Shown here piece after piece: positions 7,590 to 16,344 of a stretch of 64,000 nt of DNA (position 1 is its first letter; every line of letters begins with the position of its first letter). The DNA lies in assembly GCF_011927955.1 (NCBI RefSeq), contig NZ_JAATJN010000001.1, forward strand, positions 1,240,001 to 1,304,000, read 5' to 3'. The translations under genes were made by a program, and so were the position numbers. This DNA is from Brevibacterium marinum. GTDB taxonomy: Bacteria; Actinomycetota; Actinomycetes; Actinomycetales; Brevibacteriaceae. Under the pieces are notes generated by a model, which was not told the origin of the DNA, did not search any database, and saw only the letters and a list, made by a program, of their open reading frames with translations.

Positions 7590-9848
7590 TCAGATATCGG
7601 AAGGCGAGTGTCCGACCTTCTTGCGGCGACCGGTCATCGCGATTGCTGCTCCACCGACGAGGAGGAGCATCGCTCCCGAGGCCAAGCCGCCGAGGTCTGC
7701 ACCGGTGCGTGGCAGTTCGCTGCCGTCATTGCCGCCGCTGCCGTCATCGTTTCCGCCGCCGTCGGCGCCGGCTGTGACTGTGAACGATTCCTTCATCGAG
7801 TCATCACCGCACGTCGCGCTGGCAGTGTAGGAGCCGACGTATGCCGAGACGTTGTCGGAGGTGCCGAAGACATTGACCGAAGCCTTGCCCTCGTCATCAG
7901 CCTCGACCGTGTTTTCATATGCTGTGACCTGGATGCCCTTGGGCGTCACCTTGAAGTGCACGTCCGCGCCGGGTTCGCAGTTCTCGACGGCGAGGGTGAC
8001 GCCCTTCTCGTCGTTGGCGAAGTCAGCGGCTTCGAGGGTCTTCGGGGACACCGAGAACGAGGCTTCCGCCGGAGCTTCTGGGGTATCTCCGCCGTCTCTA
8101 TTGTCTCCGTCATCTCCGCCGTCTTCTTCGTCTTCGGCAACGACGTTGATGTTGCCGTTCAGGGTCTGTGATTCGGTTCCTTCACGGTCGATTGTGACCG
8201 TGAACGGTACCTTGCCCTCTTCGAGGCTGTCCGGATTGCCCTGGTAGTAGAGGGTGAACTCGAATGCCCCATCGGCCTCAGCCGTCTTCTCGTCGCCGGT
8301 CAGGGAGTCGGTGATCGTGTCACCTCTCTCGACGCCGGAGACGGTGACCGTCACACCCTTGTCGGGGTCCGAGAGGTCTTCAGCGGTGATCTCCTTGGGA
8401 TCGACTTTCAGCGAGGCATCGATCGGGTCGACGGCGTCGTCAGTGACGGTGAACGTCTGCTCTGCGGCCTTCTCCCCGGTGTCGACATCGGTAGCGGTGA
8501 CAGTGTAAGGGCCTGGGGCGAGACCGCCATCGGGAGCGGTGATCGGAACGCTGATCTCCCCATTGTCATCGGCGGTGACTGCTTCATCCTGGAAGTAGGA
8601 ATTGCCAGCTCCAGTGTTGATCTCGACGTCACCGTTCGGTGTGAAGCCCGTGCCGGTGACTGTGATGCCGTCCTGGTTGAAGTCGCTCTCGCTGATCTCC
8701 GTGTCGCTCAGAGCAATCTCGGGATCGACCTGAGCGGCGTCATCGGAGATGATCTCGAAGCTCAGTGGAACCGTTTTCGTCTCTCCGTCGCGAGTGACTT
8801 CGACGTCGAATTCTCGAACACCAGGTGCTACAGCCGAGGGGACTCCACCATGGTCATAGATCCGGTACTCGAGCTCTCCGCTCGTGTCATCGTCATCGAT
8901 TGTGTCGTACTGATTGGAGAGTGTGTTGTGCACCTTGTCTCCCGGCTGCAATCCCGAGACAGTGAGAGTGACACCCTTCGACTCATCCGAACCAGATTCG
9001 TCATCGGTGTAATCGGTTTGGGTGATCTTCTTCAGTGAAACCGAGGCCTGAGGGGCAAAATCGGCGGAGAAGGGTGTGATTTCGAGGGTCTCGTTGAGGC
9101 TCTGCGTCTTCGCTCCACTCGTCTGGTTGGCCCGGGTGACCTGGATAGAGAGTGACTTCGCGCCCTCATCGATGTCCTTGGCGGACTTGTCGGTCTGAAG
9201 GGTCAGTGCAGCAGAACCACCGGCGGACGTCGTGGACTCCGCTGAAAGCCCGTCGCCTTTGACTGCGACCTTGTCGCCCTTCTCCAGGTGCGTGACGGTG
9301 ACCTCGAGGCCATCCTCGGCGAGGTCCTCTGCGCTGATGGACGAGGCAACCGTCACCGAAGCATTGGGCTTCTCGACGCCGTCCTCCGAGGCTCCAGTGT
9401 CTTTAGAGCCCGCGGTGCCCTCCGAGTCCCCGGCGTCCTCAGGGTCCTTCGGATCCTCGGGACCCTCCGAGTCCTTGCTCTTGTTATCGCCCTTGGAGCC
9501 GGAGTCGTCCTTCTTGGAGTCTGTGGAGCCCTCGTCCTTGGGTGCAGGCTTCTTCGAATCTTCGGCATCGTCGCCGGTCTTCTCATCGGCCTTGTCCGCG
9601 GCCGCCTCGACGTCCGCCCTCTCCTCGGCGGCAGCTTCCTTCTTGGCAGCGGCCTTCTCCTCAGCCGCCTTTTCGTCTTCAGCCTTCTGCTCAGCCTTTT
9701 CCTTGGCGAGCTTATCGGCCTTGGCCTGCTCGGTCTCCGTCAATGCAGAGTCCGATTGAGTCGAGGGAGGCTCGGCGGCGGCGACTGGGGCGGCCACCAG
9801 GCCCGTGAAAGCAAGGGCCACGGCCGGTGCGAGAATGAGTTTCTTCAT
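7590..9848 (-). CDS. Large LPRTG cell-wall-anchored protein with Ig-like repeats
   Basis: A 752-residue surface protein. I chose the ATG at 9848 because the signal peptide (MKKLILAPAVALAFTGLVAA) begins there; an open extension to 9965 would bury it. After the signal comes a highly charged K/E/A/D-rich region (about residues 30-165; probably a helical, then disordered, wall-spanning spacer), then about five beta-rich repeats, an acidic Gly/Asn linker, LPRTG at residues 712-716, a hydrophobic span and GRRKK. The last repeat again has the ENCEPG...ATCGDD cysteine pair. It and its downstream paralogue probably arose by tandem duplication. The sorting signal implies sortase anchoring; the binding partner is unknown. 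Confidence 0.9.
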   Translation of the reverse strand: MKKLILAPAVALAFTGLVAAPVAAAEPPSTQSDSALTETEQAKADKLAKEKAEQKAEDEKAAEEKAAAKKEAAAEERADVEAAADKADEKTGDDAEDSKKPAPKDEGSTDSKKDDSGSKGDNKSKDSEGPEDPKDPEDAGDSEGTAGSKDTGASEDGVEKPNASVTVASSISAEDLAEDGLEVTVTHLEKGDKVAVKGDGLSAESTTSAGGSAALTLQTDKSAKDIDEGAKSLSIQVTRANQTSGAKTQSLNETLEITPFSADFAPQASVSLKKITQTDYTDDESGSDESKGVTLTVSGLQPGDKVHNTLSNQYDTIDDDDTSGELEYRIYDHGGVPSAVAPGVREFDVEVTRDGETKTVPLSFEIISDDAAQVDPEIALSDTEISESDFNQDGITVTGTGFTPNGDVEINTGAGNSYFQDEAVTADDNGEISVPITAPDGGLAPGPYTVTATDVDTGEKAAEQTFTVTDDAVDPIDASLKVDPKEITAEDLSDPDKGVTVTVSGVERGDTITDSLTGDEKTAEADGAFEFTLYYQGNPDSLEEGKVPFTVTIDREGTESQTLNGNINVVAEDEEDGGDDGDNRDGGDTPEAPAEASFSVSPKTLEAADFANDEKGVTLAVENCEPGADVHFKVTPKGIQVTAYENTVEADDEGKASVNVFGTSDNVSAYVGSYTASATCGDDSMKESFTVTAGADGGGNDDGSGGNDGSELPRTGADLGGLASGAMLLLVGGAAIAMTGRRKKVGHSPSDI

Positions 9849-10078
9849 TGTCAGTGCCTTCAATCTTGAGAGCGTGAGGGAGTGCACATCTGGAAGACAT
9901 CCTAGGTTTAGAGAAACTCGTGAACTACTTATGTACGTTTTGTTCAGGTCGAATTGCGGTAACACTTTGATGAACGGATAAAGTCTGCCGAAATGTTCCC
10001 GTGATGTGACCGACCAGTAGCCCCGCCCTCAGCTCGACCAGCAGCCGTGTCCCCGAGCCGGTCAGCAGGCGACCTTTC

Positions 10079-11194
10079 TCAGACCGGCCAGGCCTCTGCT
10101 CGGATCTGCTTGCGCTGCTCGACGGTGGGCACGCGCACGGTCAGCGCCGAGGGCATGACCTCCATGGCGAGATATCCTGACTGGCCGATCGGGTCCCCGT
10201 CCAGCTGCACGTCGAGTTCCTCGCCGGATTCGATGACGACTTTCTGACACTTCCGGACGTCCGTGTGCAGACCCTTCGATGCCTTGCGGCCGAGCACGGA
10301 GGCAAGAACGCCGACCCACTGGCCCAGATTCTTCGGGCTGACGATGAGGACGTCGAGCATCCCGTCGTCGATGACCGCCTGCGGCAGCAGCTGGATGCCG
10401 CCCTGGAGCTTCCCGCAGTTGCCGCCAAGCACCGAACGCACCCGAGCCGAGAGCCGGTAGTCGTCGTCGAAGGTCACTTTCACGTGGCTGGGCCGCCCGG
10501 CGAGCTTCCGAGAACCCGCCTCGACATAGGCCAGCCAGCCGAGCCGGGACTTGAGATCGGAGTTCGTGTCGGCCATGACCGCCGCATCGAAGCCCAGTCC
10601 CGTCATGACGGTGAAGACGTGAGTGTCCCCATCCTCGGCGGTCTTGGCGGTTCCGACGTCGATCTCCCGGTTGCGACCCCACAGTGCGATCCGCAGCGCC
10701 CATTCGGTCTTGTCGAGGATGATGTCGAGGTTCCTCGACAGCAGGTTTCCCGTTCCCAGCGGAACGATCCCCATGGGCGTGGACGTTCCGGCCAGCGCCG
10801 AGGCGACGGCCCGGACTGTGCCGTCACCGCCGGCGGCGATGACGACGTCGACCCCCTCGTCGAGTGCCCGGACCGTGGCGCCTTCGCCGGAGTCCTCGAC
10901 CGAGGTCTCGATGACCAGCGGTGGGCTCCATCCCTCGAAACGGCAGATCGCCTCGGCGGTCGACGCCAATCCTCGGACATCGGTCTTGGTCGGATTGACG
11001 ACGAGCGCCGCCCGGTAGCGGCCATTGCCGCCGTCCACGAGCGCGTCGGGATCCGTGACCCGGGAGTACTGCCGCGCGCGATTGAGGGTGCGACGCGTCC
11101 CGGTGCGGTGGCCGACGGAGAACGCGAAGAGCAGCACCACGATGATGCCGGCGACGACGAGCCACGTCATCAGGGGATCCAGAGCGATGGTCAT
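10079..11194 (-). CDS. Diacylglycerol kinase-family lipid kinase, membrane-anchored
   Basis: A 371-residue member of the DAGK catalytic family, which phosphorylates diacylglycerol or related lipids with ATP. A single N-terminal membrane segment (about residues 8-28) is unusual beside the soluble YegS/DgkB types but common in actinobacteria. The nucleotide-binding motif GGDGTVR is at residues 122-128, followed by GIVPLGTGNLLSRNL, the conserved GTGN lipid-kinase motif. The C-terminal part has the expected DGDP-type turn (QLDGDPIG). The substrate could also be a sphingoid base or isoprenoid-linked lipid; the family alone does not settle this. It is transcribed away from serS. Confidence 0.9.
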   Translation of the reverse strand: MTIALDPLMTWLVVAGIIVVLLFAFSVGHRTGTRRTLNRARQYSRVTDPDALVDGGNGRYRAALVVNPTKTDVRGLASTAEAICRFEGWSPPLVIETSVEDSGEGATVRALDEGVDVVIAAGGDGTVRAVASALAGTSTPMGIVPLGTGNLLSRNLDIILDKTEWALRIALWGRNREIDVGTAKTAEDGDTHVFTVMTGLGFDAAVMADTNSDLKSRLGWLAYVEAGSRKLAGRPSHVKVTFDDDYRLSARVRSVLGGNCGKLQGGIQLLPQAVIDDGMLDVLIVSPKNLGQWVGVLASVLGRKASKGLHTDVRKCQKVVIESGEELDVQLDGDPIGQSGYLAMEVMPSALTVRVPTVEQRKQIRAEAWPV

Positions 11195-11291
11195 GCCTCA
11201 AATTTACCGCCCCCAACTTGGGTGCGAGCTGGTCACCCACCTGGGCGGCACCCGAATATCGAAAAGCCTGCCGTGCCGTTAAGCTGAGAGG

Positions 11292-12572
11292 GTGATCGAT
11301 CTAGCGCTTCTCAGAGAAAACCCGGACCTGTTCAAGGCATCGCAGGAGGCCCGCGGCTCCTCCGTCGACCTCGTCGACGAAGTGCTGGCCGCGGATTCCG
11401 CACGCCGTTCTGCCATCACGGCCTATGAGGACGCCCGCGCCGATCAGAAGTCCTTCTCCTCTCAGATCGCGAAGGCATCGAAGGAGGACAAACCCGCGCT
11501 GATCGCCGAAGGCAAGGAGAAGTCCGCCAAGGTCAAAGCCCTGCAGTCCGAATCGGACGAAGCCACGTTCGCATTCGAGAAGCTCGCCGGCAAACTCCCG
11601 AACCTCATCGTCGAGGGCATCCCCTCCGGTGGCGAGGAGAACTTCGAGACTCTGAAGACGGTCGGCGAACCCCGCGACTTCGGCACCGACGGCTTCGAAC
11701 CGGCCGACCACCTCGAGATCGGCGAGACGCTGCGGGCCATCGACACCACCCGCGGCACCAAGGTCTCGGGCTCGCGCTTCCACTACCTCACCGGATTCGG
11801 CGCCAAGCTGGAGATGGCCCTGCTCAACCTGGCCCGGGACGTGGCCGAGGGAGCCGGATTCATCCCGACCATCACCCCGACCCTGGTCCGCCCCGAGGTC
11901 ATGCGCGGGACCGGATTCCTCGGTGAGCACGCCGATGAGATCTACCGGCTCGAAGCCGATGATCTGTTCCTCGTCGGCACCTCCGAAGTGCCGCTGGCCG
12001 GATTCCACATGGACGAGATCATCGACTTGAGCGGCGGTCCGCTGCGCTACGCCGGAATCTCCTCGTGCTACCGCCGCGAAGCCGGCTCCTACGGCAAGGA
12101 CACCCGCGGAATCATCCGCGTCCACCAGTTCCAGAAGGTCGAGATGTTCGCCTACGTCCCGGTCGAGGACGCCGAGACCGAACACGAGCGGATGCTGTCG
12201 CTGCAGGAGAAGATGCTCGGCCTGTGCGAACTGCCCTACCGCGTCATCGACACCGCTGCCGGCGACCTCGGCGATTCGGCCGCACGCAAATTCGACTGCG
12301 AGGCCTGGGTGCCGACTCAGAACACCTACCGTGAGCTGACCTCGACCTCGAACTGCACGACGTTCCAAGCACGTCGCCTGCAGATCCGCGAACGCACCGA
12401 GGGTGCGACCCGCCCCGTCGCCACACTCAACGGAACCATGGCCAACACCCGCTGGCTCGTCCCGATCCTGGAGAACCACCAGCAGGCGGACGGATCGGTC
12501 ACGGTTCCCGCGGCACTGCGCCCCTACCTCGGCGGCATGGTTGCGCAGGGACCGGAAGGCCCACGATTCTGA
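11292..12572 (+). CDS. serS: Seryl-tRNA synthetase
   Basis: Charges tRNA-Ser with serine in the cytosol. The 426-residue protein has the N-terminal antiparallel coiled-coil arm (about residues 30-105) that grips the long variable arm of tRNA-Ser, then the class II core: motif 1 around [20 protein letters not shown], motif 2 [20 protein letters not shown] with HQFQKVE, motif 3 [20 protein letters not shown]. The GTG start follows GAGAGG. A HAD phosphatase gene starts 28 bases after the stop, so the two are probably cotranscribed. Two tRNA-Ser genes lie elsewhere in the window. Confidence 0.98.
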   Translation: MIDLALLRENPDLFKASQEARGSSVDLVDEVLAADSARRSAITAYEDARADQKSFSSQIAKASKEDKPALIAEGKEKSAKVKALQSESDEATFAFEKLAGKLPNLIVEGIPSGGEENFETLKTVGEPRDFGTDGFEPADHLEIGETLRAIDTTRGTKVSGSRFHYLTGFGAKLEMALLNLARDVAEGAGFIPTITPTLVRPEVMRGTGFLGEHADEIYRLEADDLFLVGTSEVPLAGFHMDEIIDLSGGPLRYAGISSCYRREAGSYGKDTRGIIRVHQFQKVEMFAYVPVEDAETEHERMLSLQEKMLGLCELPYRVIDTAAGDLGDSAARKFDCEAWVPTQNTYRELTSTSNCTTFQARRLQIRERTEGATRPVATLNGTMANTRWLVPILENHQQADGSVTVPAALRPYLGGMVAQGPEGPRF

Positions 12573-12600
12573 AGCCACGAACTTGAAACTTGGAGAGAAA

Positions 12601-13449
12601 TTGCCCAAACACCTCATCGCGCTCGATGTCGACGGCACCATCGTCAACTATGACGGGTCGCTGTCCGACTCGGTTCGACAGGTCCTGACTCAGCTCGCCG
12701 AGGCGGGCCATCATCTCGTCATCTCCACCGGGCGGGCGCTGCCCGGAGCGCTCGAGGTCGTGCACGCGCTCGAGCTCAAGGAGGGCTTCGTCGTCTGCTC
12801 GAACGGGTCCGTCGTCGTCAAGCTCGACCCGGCTCTGCCGCTGGGGTGGGAGCTGCACCACGTTGTGTCCTTCGATCCCAGGGATGCGCTGGAGAAGATG
12901 CACGAAGCGCTGCCGACCGCGCTGTTCCTCGTCGAGGATCCCGACCTCCACCGGTGGGCGTCGGGCCCGTTCCCCGCGGGTGAGCTCGCGGAATCGGACA
13001 CACTCGACATCGTCGACTTCGATCAGCTCCTCGACAAACGCGCCACCCGCATCGTGATGCGTGAGGTCAACGGCACTGCGGAGGAATTCGCCGAGGCAGT
13101 CGATCGTCTCGGACTCCACGAAGTCAGCTATTCGGTCGGCTGGAGCAACTGGCTCGACATCGCTCCCGACGGCGTCTCGAAGGCCAGTGGCCTCGAACTC
13201 GTCGAAACCGAACTCGGCATCGATCACGAACTGAGCATCGGCGCCGGTGACGGCCTCAACGACATCGAGATGATCGAGTGGGTCCACCACGCGATCGTCA
13301 TGGGGCAGTCGAAGGACGTGCTCAAGCAGCTCGCCTCGGTCGTGACGGAATCGGTCGACGACGACGGTCTGGCCATCGCGCTCGTCGACTACTTCGACCT
13401 CGACCGCGAGGTGCTCGCACTCAGCGGTTCCCGCGACACCCGCGCCTGA
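12601..13449 (+). CDS. HAD-superfamily phosphatase, Cof-like (type IIB)
   Basis: A 282-residue sugar- or phospho-metabolite phosphatase of the Cof/YbiV type. Motif I is DVDGT (residues 9-13), motif II is the Ser/Thr in VISTGR, motif III and IV are around GVSKASGLE and GAGDGLNDIEMI. The cap is type C2B. The frame is open far upstream into serS, but the TTG at 12601 places motif I at the usual distance from the N-terminus and has GGAGAG just before it; an in-frame TTG at 12583 is an alternative. It is probably cotranscribed with serS. Natural substrate unknown. Confidence 0.88.
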   Translation: MPKHLIALDVDGTIVNYDGSLSDSVRQVLTQLAEAGHHLVISTGRALPGALEVVHALELKEGFVVCSNGSVVVKLDPALPLGWELHHVVSFDPRDALEKMHEALPTALFLVEDPDLHRWASGPFPAGELAESDTLDIVDFDQLLDKRATRIVMREVNGTAEEFAEAVDRLGLHEVSYSVGWSNWLDIAPDGVSKASGLELVETELGIDHELSIGAGDGLNDIEMIEWVHHAIVMGQSKDVLKQLASVVTESVDDDGLAIALVDYFDLDREVLALSGSRDTRA

Positions 13450-13465
13450 GGCCACTTCCGCATTC

Positions 13466-13527
13466 CAGCAACCTTTCGGGCGCTGAGCAACCTTTAGCGG
13501 GGTTGCTCAGCGCCCGAAAGGTTGCTG
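13466..13527. terminator. 27-bp perfect inverted repeat between convergent HAD genes
   Basis: The left arm (13466-13492, beginning CAGCAACCTTTCGGGCGCTG) is exactly complementary to the right arm (13501-13527) across an 8-base loop. It sits 16 bases after one stop and 36 bases after the other, so it can end transcripts from both strands. The stem is two to three times longer than a normal intrinsic terminator and lacks a long T-run. Confidence 0.75.
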
Positions 13528-13563
13528 AGAGCGATGCCGTATCCTCGTGACAGCGGCTGAGGC

Positions 13564-14400
13564 TCAGCGCGAAGTGCGTGCGTCGAGCACAGTGCCCAGA
13601 TACCGCGCGAGGCCATCCTCGTCGACCGCCTCGGTGACGGCGGCCGCGATGTCCTTCACGGATTGCAGCGCATTGCCCATGGCGACGCCGTGGCCGGCCC
13701 AGGTCAGCATCTCGATGTCGTTGGGCATGTCCCCGAACGCCATCACCTGTTCACGGCCCACGCCGAGGTGCTCGCACAGACCCTCGAGCGTCCTCGCCTT
13801 CGTGACACCGGCCGGAGCCAGTTCGACGAGCCCGTTGAGCGGGTCCGAGAACGACGCATGGCAATCCGCTGCGACGAGAGGGCCGAGCAGATCGTGGAGC
13901 GCCTCCGAATCGTCCGAGCCGATGCTGACGAGGATCTTCACGACATCACGCGTGGCCAGCTCAGAGAGATCGTCCATCACGTGGGCCCGACGGGGACTGC
14001 GTGAGATGAAGTTCCTGTCGACGAGACCGCCGGTGAGGGTCTCGAATGCGAAGTGCGCCTCCGGATGGGACGCGGTGATCGTGGCGATGATCTTCTCGAC
14101 CTCGGCGAATTCGATGGTGTGGGCGGAGACCACGCTCGCCGAGGCGATGTCGTAGACGACTGCTCCGTTGAGGCAGATGACCCGCCCGAGGTCGGGGATC
14201 TGTGCGGCGATCGCGTCCAGCCACCGGATCGGTCGTCCGGTCACGAGCACGAAGGGGACGCCCAGGTTCTGGCAGCGGTGGATGGCCTCGATCGTGGCCG
14301 TGGTGATGGGCTTCCAATCGAGCAGGAGCGTGCCGTCGATGTCGCTGGCGACGAGCCCCAGGTCGAAGTCGGCCGGCGGCGTCATGATCGTGTCGGTCAT
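13564..14400 (-). CDS. HAD-superfamily phosphatase, Cof-like
   Basis: A 278-residue member of the same type IIB HAD group as the convergent gene, but clearly diverged. Motif I is SDIDGTLLLD (residues 19-28), motif II lies in VLVTGR, motif III in GVTKARTLEGL and motif IV in AFGDMPNDIEMLTWAG. The ATG overlaps the stop of the upstream gene by four bases (ATGA), so translation is coupled to that unknown 202-residue protein. Substrate unknown. Confidence 0.88.
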   Translation of the reverse strand: MTDTIMTPPADFDLGLVASDIDGTLLLDWKPITTATIEAIHRCQNLGVPFVLVTGRPIRWLDAIAAQIPDLGRVICLNGAVVYDIASASVVSAHTIEFAEVEKIIATITASHPEAHFAFETLTGGLVDRNFISRSPRRAHVMDDLSELATRDVVKILVSIGSDDSEALHDLLGPLVAADCHASFSDPLNGLVELAPAGVTKARTLEGLCEHLGVGREQVMAFGDMPNDIEMLTWAGHGVAMGNALQSVKDIAAAVTEAVDEDGLARYLGTVLDARTSR

Positions 14401-15005
14401 GCCTCGTCCGCTCCGTTGAACCCGTCCGCTCCGTTGAACCCGTCCGCTCCGTCGTCTCCATTCGCTCCGTGGTCTCCGTCGGCTCCGTCGAACTCTTCCG
14501 CTCGGTCGAACACGGGGAGGTTCCGCTGGGCGCGCTCGAGCAGCTCGGCCGCATCTGTGATGAACCGTTCGGTCGCCTCGGCGCTCGGGCCGATCGGTCT
14601 GTCGGCGATGATCTCGGTGCGTGCCATCGACGCCGCCAGCACCGCCTCGGCGACCTTGGATGACGCCTTGGTCAGAAGCTCCGGGGCATCGCCGACGATG
14701 TTCCGGGTGTGGCCGGGAACGACCTGACCGGAGACCGGATGGTGGGTGTGGAGCCAGGCGGTGATCCCGTCGACGCTCGGCACGAGGTCGTTGAGGCGCT
14801 GAGTGCCGTCGATGATCGTGTTCGCCTCGGCACTCGAGTCGCCCCCGGAACGTTCGTGGATCGCGACCGCGGTGGTGTAGTAGCGGTCGACGGCGCGGAT
14901 GAACCTGTCGCGGTTGTGCCGCCAGAGTCCTGTGCCGAAGCGCTGATCAGGACCTCTGCGCGAGGAACGACCCGGCTTCTTCAGCCCGGAGAAGATGTTC
15001 TTCAC
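14397..15005 (-). CDS. Unknown 202-residue protein with C-terminal GAD repeats
   Basis: I do not recognise this family. The first 40 residues are basic (KKPGRSSRRGPDQRF), the middle is predicted helical (residues about 30-165, with RFIRAVDRYYTTAVAIHERSG and LLTKASSKVAEAVLAASMAR), and the end is a low-complexity tail in which FNGAD and related GAD units repeat. No signal peptide or membrane segment is visible, so it is likely cytosolic. It starts with GTG overlapping the stop of a 40-codon gene and its own stop overlaps the HAD gene, so three genes are coupled in a row. A helper role for the HAD phosphatase is possible but only inferred. Confidence 0.7.
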   Translation of the reverse strand: MKNIFSGLKKPGRSSRRGPDQRFGTGLWRHNRDRFIRAVDRYYTTAVAIHERSGGDSSAEANTIIDGTQRLNDLVPSVDGITAWLHTHHPVSGQVVPGHTRNIVGDAPELLTKASSKVAEAVLAASMARTEIIADRPIGPSAEATERFITDAAELLERAQRNLPVFDRAEEFDGADGDHGANGDDGADGFNGADGFNGADEA

Positions 15006-15124
15006 AGACAGTTGCCCATGCGCAGCTCCGAGGTCGTCGGGGGACCGTCATTCGTGTCGAAGGACAGACCGGTCTGAGACGAGGGCTCGGATTCGTTCTC
15101 GGCATGACTGGGATTCTCGAACAT
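15002..15124 (-). CDS. Small 40-residue protein, translationally coupled to the next gene
   Basis: A short frame beginning MFENPSHAENESEPSSQ and ending ELRMGNCL. It is acidic, hydrophilic and has one cysteine next to the last residue. Support for it being real: AGGAGGTAGGTG precedes the ATG by about 12 bases, and its TGA overlaps the GTG of the downstream gene (GTGA), the standard sign of coupled translation. It has no recognisable domain. It could be a true small protein or a leader peptide that controls translation of the following gene. Confidence 0.55.
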   Translation of the reverse strand: MFENPSHAENESEPSSQTGLSFDTNDGPPTTSELRMGNCL

Positions 15125-15185
15125 GATCGGACACCTACCTCCTGCGCTGGGCCTCGGGCGCACCCGGCATCAGCTCGAACGCGAC

Positions 15186-16214
15186 TCAGACGTGCTGGAC
15201 TGACTCGCCGGCCGTCGCTGATTCGTCGACGATGAGGAGCACCTTCCCGATGCTCACGCCTTCCTCCAAGGCGGTGTGCGCGTGGGAGACGTCGGACAGC
15301 GGCATGGTCTCATGGACGATCGGGCGGATGTCGCCGGAGATCACGGCCGGCCACAACTGTGCGGCCACCTCGGCGACGATGGCGATCTTCTGTTCCTTGG
15401 GACGGGCTCGCAGCGTCGTTCCCGCGACGGACTTTCGCGGCTGCATGAGGGAGGCGATGCTGAGCTCGGCCTTCGCGCCGCCCTGCATGCCGATGATGAC
15501 GAGGCGCCCGTCGGTGCCCAGCGCCTTGACGTTGGACTTCAGATACTTCGCGCCGATGATGTCGAGGATGACGTCGGCGCCGGTGGAGCCGTCGGGGCGC
15601 ACACAGATCTCGTGGACGCGCTCGACGAAATCCTCGTCTCGGTAGTTGATGACGGCGTCGGCGCCGAGCTCGCGGCAGAATTCTGCCTTGCGCTCGGAGC
15701 CGACGGTGACGACGATCTTCACGCCGAGGTGTCTGGCGATCTGAATCGCGGCCGTGCCGATTCCGGAGCCGCCACCGTGGACGAGCAGCCATTCGCCCGC
15801 CTGGATGTCGGCGTGGCCGACGACGTTGGAATGGACCGTCGACAGCACCTCGGGCAGGCCCGCCGCCTCGGTGAGGTCGAGGCCCTCGGGGACGTGAAGA
15901 AGCTGCCCTGCGGGAACGGGGACCGACTCGGCATATCCTCCGCCCGAGAGAAGGGCTGCGACTCGGTCGCCGACCTTCCAGCCGGTCACCTCGGAGCCGA
16001 GTTCGGCGATCGTTCCCGAGACCTCGAGGCCCGGGATGAGCGTGGCACCGGCCGGTGGGTCGTAGAACCCCTGGCGCTGCAGCAGATCGGCGCGGTTGAC
16101 GCCGGCTGCGTGCACGGTGACCAGAACCTCGTCCGCCGCGATCTCCGGTGTCGGTTCATCGGTGACCTGGAGGACTTCGGGGCCGCCCGGTTCAGAAATC
16201 GTGATTGCTCGCAT
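15186..16214 (-). CDS. NAD(P)H:quinone oxidoreductase, PIG3-type MDR family
   Basis: A 342-residue zinc-independent medium-chain reductase that probably uses NADPH to reduce quinones or enones. The N-terminal catalytic domain has AAGVNRADLLQRQGFYDPP, diagnostic for the PIG3/TP53I3 subgroup. The nucleotide-binding Rossmann motif is VHGGGSGIGTAAIQ, and the adenine-ribose loop is followed by GSERKAEFCRELGADAVINY. The zinc-binding cysteines of alcohol dehydrogenases are absent. It is the first of a run of minus-strand genes (this, the 40-residue gene, the unknown protein, HAD) with small gaps. The first start candidate at 16214 is ATG. Confidence 0.92.
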   Translation of the reverse strand: MRAITISEPGGPEVLQVTDEPTPEIAADEVLVTVHAAGVNRADLLQRQGFYDPPAGATLIPGLEVSGTIAELGSEVTGWKVGDRVAALLSGGGYAESVPVPAGQLLHVPEGLDLTEAAGLPEVLSTVHSNVVGHADIQAGEWLLVHGGGSGIGTAAIQIARHLGVKIVVTVGSERKAEFCRELGADAVINYRDEDFVERVHEICVRPDGSTGADVILDIIGAKYLKSNVKALGTDGRLVIIGMQGGAKAELSIASLMQPRKSVAGTTLRARPKEQKIAIVAEVAAQLWPAVISGDIRPIVHETMPLSDVSHAHTALEEGVSIGKVLLIVDESATAGESVQHV

Positions 16215-16344
16215 GATTCCACTCTAGTGGGTCGGTCCAGATCCGGCGGCGGGCATCTCACCCCGACCGACATCGCACCCCGAGCCGGCGTCCAGCGAAC
16301 GGCCGGAAGTCACCGAAAGGCCGGCAGTCACCGACGGCCCGGCC

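Noticed and set aside
9849..9965. Upstream extension of the larger surface protein
   Set aside because: It would place 39 polar residues before the signal peptide; the ATG at 9848 begins a standard signal sequence.
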